From contig DASYKO010000118.1 in the NCBI GenBank assembly GCA_035995285.1, forward strand, positions 23,869-87,868: 64,000 nucleotides of DNA, in the 5' to 3' direction. Made by a program: the position numbers and the translations under genes. Below are positions 60,228 through 64,000 of this stretch, piece after piece; positions within the stretch are counted from its first letter, which is position 1, and each line of letters opens with the position of its first letter. Under the pieces are notes generated by a model. The model worked only from the letters and a program-made list of their open reading frames with translations, had not been told where the DNA came from and ran no database searches. The stretch comes from UBA7672 sp035995285 (GTDB taxonomy: Bacteria; Pseudomonadota; Alphaproteobacteria; Caulobacterales; Hyphomonadaceae).

Positions 60228-62054
60228 CTAGCGGATGATGCGGTAGAGCTTCAGCGGGCCTTCGATCGCGACAGGATCGAGCCAAGTGGGGTGAGCGCCC
60301 TCGGCCAGCTGCCAGGACAGCGTCTGTTCGGGCGCGACACCTTCGGCTGCGTGGCTGGCGTAGAAGCGCGTTTCGGGAAGCCCCGGGCAGATCAGGACGT
60401 AGTCGGCAACCGAGCGCGTGACGATTGAGCGCGCTGCATCCGGGCTGGTGCGCATTGCCTGGATCATGGTCATCGTGCCGGCGACGTCGCGATGATAGGG
60501 GCCGGCGAGAACGGAGTGCTCCGTCCACACCAGCACGTTCGCGCCGATGGTGAACTGGTTGAGCATCACGCCTTTAGGGACTGCATTGAGCGCACGGAAG
60601 GCGGCGGGTGTCGCGCAATCGTCGGAACTTTCCACGCGAGCCTGATAGTCGGCCATCACGGCCTTGGGCGTGATGCGGGCCTGCAATGCTCCACCCGCGC
60701 TGGCCCAGGCGGCGGCGGCTGACGAGGCGGCGATGCCTGCGAAGGCCAGCAGCCGGATAGCGGAAGCCTTCGAGCGATAGTCGCGCCGGGCCTTTGCGAC
60801 GAACCAGGCGCCGAACGGCAGGGCAAAGGTGGTTGCGAAGGTGGCGCCGCGGATTTGCCAGGCGAGAACGGCCCACGAGAAGAGAAGGAAGCTGAGCACG
60901 ATCCAGCCTTCATGATCGCGCCAGCGTCGGCGCAGATAGAAGAACGCGGCGATCAGGCCTGCGAAGGCCGCGCCCGCTGTCGTCAGCAGCAAGCCGGAAT
61001 TGTCGGCGAGGAGATCGGCGAGCGAGCGGGTCTCGGAGATCTGCGCCATCCAGAGCCGGTTCATGTCGGCGCTCATCGCCGCGTAGCCGCCGCCGAGACA
61101 GCCGGGGAACAGCACGATCAAGGCGATCATGGAGGAGAGACCAAGTACGCCTGCGAGGATGAAGCGGCGGACGAGGTTCGATGTGAGCGACGCGGGCGCT
61201 CCTCCGCCCAGCACCATGGCGACTGCGCCGCTGGCAAGGCCAAGGCCGAGGAAGGGTGTCGACATGGTATCGCAGACCGGGGCGTTCCAGTCATGCGCGG
61301 GAACCATGGTTGCAAAAAGTGCGAGCGAGGATGCAGCAAGGCCGAGGCCAAAGAGCAATAGCCCGCGCCCGAACACCTGCGGCTGGAACAGCCAGGCAAG
61401 GCCCGCGGCGAGGATGCCGGCTACAACCAGTGGCACAGCCTCGGCAGCTGTCGCCATAGCAAGGCCAAGAGCAAGGCCCGCCCACATGCCGCCGGAGGGC
61501 GTGCGATCCATGCGGATGAGGCCAAGCACCGCCCCCATGCCAAGCACGAGTTCGACATTGTGATGGTCGAAAGCCCCCGGCGAGAACTTCTCGATCGCCG
61601 GGAAGGCCAGCGCGGCGAGTATGGCGCCGCACCATTGCGCCTCCGCCTTCAGCTTGTCGCGCGCGCCGACTTCGCCTGCCACCTGCACGGTGAGGTACAT
61701 GAACGCCGCAAGCAGGCCGAGCGGCCAGAGGAAGGCTGTCGCTATCTCGGCGCCGTGCTGGCCGAGGATTGGGGTGAGCAGGAGAATGGGAAGCGCGAGC
61801 GCGGCATCGATCCAGCGGGCCCAGTGCATCGGCGTGCCTTCGGGCGGATTGAGGCGCAGCTGGACGCTGTCGAACCAGCCCTGCCCTGCGATCAGGTCTC
61901 GCACACGCACGAGGCGCATGGCGTTGTCGGGTTCACTGAAATCCTGGTGGAAGGCCGCGAGGCCGGCGCCCATGACGAGAATCGCCGCCGCCAGCGCCCA
62001 GCCGGCGATCCAGACGACATGCTCTTGTCTACGGATGCCGACTTCTTCGGCCAT
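60228..62054 (-). CDS. GT-C-like polytopic membrane protein (608 aa)
   Basis: About twelve helices are followed by a C-terminal periplasmic-type domain of some 150 residues. The first loop carries EPDNAMRLVRVRDLIAGQGW and LRLNPPEGTPMHWARWIDA, in the position where GT-C transferases (STT3/PMT/ArnT types) hold their catalytic acidic residues, and AFDHHNVELVLG recurs in a later loop. Alphaproteobacteria often carry such proteins without assigned function. A lipid-linked sugar transferase is plausible but not shown. There is no nearby glycan-synthesis cluster. Its stop codon abuts the DHA2 gene stop. Confidence 0.72.
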   Translation of the reverse strand: MAEEVGIRRQEHVVWIAGWALAAAILVMGAGLAAFHQDFSEPDNAMRLVRVRDLIAGQGWFDSVQLRLNPPEGTPMHWARWIDAALALPILLLTPILGQHGAEIATAFLWPLGLLAAFMYLTVQVAGEVGARDKLKAEAQWCGAILAALAFPAIEKFSPGAFDHHNVELVLGMGAVLGLIRMDRTPSGGMWAGLALGLAMATAAEAVPLVVAGILAAGLAWLFQPQVFGRGLLLFGLGLAASSLALFATMVPAHDWNAPVCDTMSTPFLGLGLASGAVAMVLGGGAPASLTSNLVRRFILAGVLGLSSMIALIVLFPGCLGGGYAAMSADMNRLWMAQISETRSLADLLADNSGLLLTTAGAAFAGLIAAFFYLRRRWRDHEGWIVLSFLLFSWAVLAWQIRGATFATTFALPFGAWFVAKARRDYRSKASAIRLLAFAGIAASSAAAAWASAGGALQARITPKAVMADYQARVESSDDCATPAAFRALNAVPKGVMLNQFTIGANVLVWTEHSVLAGPYHRDVAGTMTMIQAMRTSPDAARSIVTRSVADYVLICPGLPETRFYASHAAEGVAPEQTLSWQLAEGAHPTWLDPVAIEGPLKLYRIIR

Positions 62055-62329
62055 CGCACGCCCGCCAAACGCCTGAACTTCATATTCCCTAGCAATTCCG
62101 GCTTAAGCATTCGCAAAGCGCCGGCCCCGCAGGGGATCAAAACAGTGCCGGCTCTCTGCGAATTAACCCTCCCGCCGGGATCCCGCCATCATCGCCACAA
62201 TGCGGTGGGCGCGCCGCCCTAACCCAGCCGCGGGCGAAGCTCACACCTTCAGACACGCGGGATGACGAACCCGCGACATGGCCGCCTCCACCGTCCGATC
62301 CCCGGCAGGCGCGCGGCCCGGAGGGACCA

Positions 62330-62917
62330 ATGAGTATCCGCATTATCGCCCGCACGGCACTTCTGGCGGGCGTCGCCCTGGCATCTGCTGCCGCGGCGAG
62401 CGCTGACGTGTTCATGAAGGTGGAAGGCACGCCCGGCGAGGCTCGCCAGCGCGGTTTCGAAGGCCAGGTCGTGCTCTCAGGCGCCACCATCAATATCTCT
62501 AGCTTCGTGACGCCCGACCCGGAAGGCATCGCCGACAACGTCCGCACGGTGAGCGCCGGCTCTCTCTACCTCACGAAAATGCTCGATCGTTCCTCTCCCA
62601 AGCTGATGATGTCGGCTGTGGAAGGCGCGCCCCTGGGCACCATCGAGATCAGCTTCACCTCGCCCAACTCCAACGGCGTCGGTCAGACGGTGGACGCCAA
62701 GTGGATCATCGAAGGCGCGGAGGTCCGCTCGTACAACGCCTTCCCCGACGCTGCGAACGCCAACATGCAGTCGGAGCAGATCGAGGTCGCCTATGCCTCG
62801 ATGCGCTATCAGTACTTTACCAAGGACGCGAAGGGACAGCGCACCGGCGGCATGGAAGAGGTTAAGTGGAAAGTGCCGGAGGGCCAGCTTTTCCCCACCG
62901 ACGAAGGCTGCCACTAG
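62330..62917 (+). CDS. Hcp-family (type VI tube protein fold) protein with Sec signal peptide (195 aa)
   Basis: The mature domain matches the Hcp fold: DVFMKVEGTPGEARQRGFEG at its start, then hydrophobic beta strands (GTIEISFTS) and the late strand pair IEVAYASMRYQYFTKDAKG. An unusual feature is a clear Sec signal peptide (residues 1-25, ASA-DV); true type VI Hcp proteins have none. No other type VI genes are in the window. It may have been reused as a periplasmic or outer-surface protein. A terminator follows 33 bases after the stop. Confidence 0.82.
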   Translation: MSIRIIARTALLAGVALASAAAASADVFMKVEGTPGEARQRGFEGQVVLSGATINISSFVTPDPEGIADNVRTVSAGSLYLTKMLDRSSPKLMMSAVEGAPLGTIEISFTSPNSNGVGQTVDAKWIIEGAEVRSYNAFPDAANANMQSEQIEVAYASMRYQYFTKDAKGQRTGGMEEVKWKVPEGQLFPTDEGCH

Positions 62918-62949
62918 TTAAAGCACCCATTGTTAATGCGTAAGCGGGG

Positions 62950-62978
62950 TCGGCCGGGTTTTGCCCGGCCGATTCATA
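62950..62978 (+). terminator. Hairpin terminator after Hcp-like gene
   Basis: A 9-bp stem (TCGGCCGGG / CCCGGCCGA) with loop TTTTG is followed by TTCATAT. It lies between the Hcp-like gene and the next gene on the same strand. Confidence 0.7.
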
Positions 62979-63029
62979 TGGGCCTAACTAGGCCATGTTA
63001 GGTTTCTCCAGAATTAGGGGAGTTACTCC

Positions 63030-63593
63030 ATGGCCAAGGCTTCATTCCACAAGAACCAGAAAGTGTTCGTGAAGCCCGTCGGCACATGGGCCCTCATCGA
63101 GCGCGTCATTCCGCAGTGGGTGAAGGGCCTCGATGAACCGCTGAAGGTTCACTACGATGTCGGCCTCGGCCGCGAATTCTCCGCCAGCGAACTCACCGCC
63201 GACAAGGCCAATGGCCCGATCGACGACGTGGCGGATCTCGACAACTGGCGCGTCAACCGCGCCAAGAACCGCTGGCAGGAAACGGGCGACGCGCCCGCCA
63301 ATCACCCCTACCCCGGCACCTATCCGATCGTGACGACGGATGACAAAAACTGGGGCGGCTGGCGCGTGCCGTCGGCGGAATACGACCGCGACCCGCAGAA
63401 GATCGAATTCCAGGCCCGCATTATCGAGGCGTCGCCCCACCTGATGCGCATCGCCAAACAGCTGGCCCTGTTCGCGACGAACCACGCTGAGGATTGCCCG
63501 ACCGAGCTGCTCGACCTCGCCAAGAAGTCGACCATGCTGCTGCGCCGCGTCTATGACACGGCTGACGCGGTCAAGCTGCAGGCTGCGGAGTAA
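63030..63593 (+). CDS. Conserved hypothetical cytoplasmic protein (187 aa)
   Basis: I do not recognise a functional family. There is no signal peptide or membrane helix. The N-terminal half looks beta-rich with QKVFVKPVGTWALIERVIPQ and an acidic stretch GREFSASELTADKANG. The middle has a tryptophan-rich segment (WGGWRVPSAEYDRDPQKIEF), and the C-terminal 60 residues are helical with a Cys at HAEDCPTELLDLAKK. The ribosome site GGGGAG is well placed. Similar proteins appear to be common in Caulobacterales, which suggests a housekeeping role, but that is from memory of the pattern only. Confidence 0.7.
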   Translation: MAKASFHKNQKVFVKPVGTWALIERVIPQWVKGLDEPLKVHYDVGLGREFSASELTADKANGPIDDVADLDNWRVNRAKNRWQETGDAPANHPYPGTYPIVTTDDKNWGGWRVPSAEYDRDPQKIEFQARIIEASPHLMRIAKQLALFATNHAEDCPTELLDLAKKSTMLLRRVYDTADAVKLQAAE

Positions 63594-63672
63594 CCCGCCA
63601 GCGCTTCAGCTTGAAAAGTCGCGCGGCTGTTTTCGGCCGCAGACCGGCCGTTCTGAACAAGCGATCCAGGCG

Positions 63673-64000
63673 TCAGTGCGTCACCAGATATTTGGCGAAG
63701 TCATCGATTGTCTCGGCCAGCTCAGTCGGCTTCGTGAGGGGCAGCCTGCGCCCGGCGTCCAGCCATTTCAGGGGCGCCGATGGATGCAGGGCGACTAGTC
63801 GCTCGCCGCCCTCGCGCCATAACCTGTTGTTTCGCCGGGCGTGTTCGGTCGTGTTCTCGCCTGCTGACTTCGTCGCGAGAACCATCACGGCCGGGCAGTC
63901 GATCTTGGCGTAGAGGCTGTACAGGCGCTGGCGATGGGCATCAACATCGACAACGATATCAGCGATGTCAGCGATGTCAGCGATGTCATCGCCTGAAAGG
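63673..64000 (-). CDS. Alpha/beta hydrolase fold protein, C-terminal 108 residues only
   Basis: The frame is open to the right window edge, so only the C-terminal part is seen. The pattern RLYSLYAKIDCPAVMVLATK is the strand that carries the late acid region in alpha/beta hydrolases, and LKWLDAGRRLPLTKPTELAE is where the catalytic histidine is expected (usually GHxLP or GHR). Here that position is Arg. The first residues in view are a triple Ile-Ala-Asp repeat encoded by a 9-bp tandem repeat. Without the N-terminal two thirds (nucleophile elbow) the assignment is tentative. Confidence 0.6.
   Translation of the reverse strand, partial: LSGDDIADIADIADIVVDVDAHRQRLYSLYAKIDCPAVMVLATKSAGENTTEHARRNNRLWREGGERLVALHPSAPLKWLDAGRRLPLTKPTELAETIDDFAKYLVTH

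Noticed and set aside
62330..62917. A type VI secretion locus
   Set aside because: Only an Hcp-fold protein with a Sec leader is present; no sheath, baseplate or ATPase genes are in the window.

Overview
The window reads as chromosomal DNA of a GC-rich alphaproteobacterium, most likely from the Caulobacterales/Hyphomonadaceae side. The reasons are two large TonB-dependent receptors, many Tat-exported lipoproteins, an AST arginine-catabolism operon in the order astA-astD-astB, a NasT/NasS-controlled assimilatory nitrate operon, and a short palindromic intergenic element of a kind common in that group. Genes are densely packed with many ATGA/GTGA overlaps. I see no rRNA, tRNA, CRISPR array, intact insertion sequence or prophage.

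Region 1 (1-2.4 kb, minus strand): the start of a kdp potassium-ATPase operon (kdpA truncated by the window edge, tiny kdpF, and a tiny membrane ORF before it), then an exported PLP aminotransferase.

Region 2 (3.2-21.3 kb): a sugar/glycoside block. It holds a TonB-dependent receptor, a TauE/SafE permease, two GMC-oxidoreductase plus 'subunit 3' pairs resembling the LacA/LacC glucoside-3-dehydrogenase type, two DUF1080 (3-keto-disaccharide hydrolase family) proteins, two TIM-barrel sugar isomerase/epimerases, a Gfo/Idh/MocA oxidoreductase, a NupG-like MFS permease and a damaged second MFS gene. My inference is a pathway that oxidises glycosides to 3-keto-glycosides in the periplasm, cleaves them there without a classical glycosidase, and processes the keto sugars further. 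A three-gene operon of mostly tiny membrane proteins sits inside it. The 1.1-kb gap at 16.7-17.8 kb is a mosaic of non-coding repeats.

Region 3 (21.4-28.9 kb): two TetR regulators around a small orphan ORF, then cytochrome b561, a cytochrome c lipoprotein, a DUF6152 protein, an unassigned exported protein, two related four-helix membrane proteins, an exported MBL-fold hydrolase and an exported PEBP/YbhB protein, closed by a strong terminator. The function of this set is unknown to me.

Region 4 (29.1-39.2 kb): nitrate assimilation: nasT-nasS, a leader with an ANTAR-type hexaloop hairpin, nitrate transporter, nirB, nirD, nasA, siroheme methyltransferase and a nitrate-reductase-associated protein.

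Region 5 (39.5-51.3 kb): a second TonB receptor, a membrane-bound LytTR regulator divergent from a PQQ dehydrogenase, a MaoC-like protein with a quinone-oxidoreductase-type dehydrogenase, an M48 protease lipoprotein, a CaiB CoA-transferase with an HMG-CoA-lyase-type enzyme, and an amidase.

Region 6 (51.3-64 kb): glpK, GNAT, astB, astD and astA in one minus-strand operon; a Yip1-like protein; a DHA2 exporter; a GT-C-like membrane protein; an Hcp-family protein with a signal peptide; a conserved hypothetical; and the end of an alpha/beta hydrolase.
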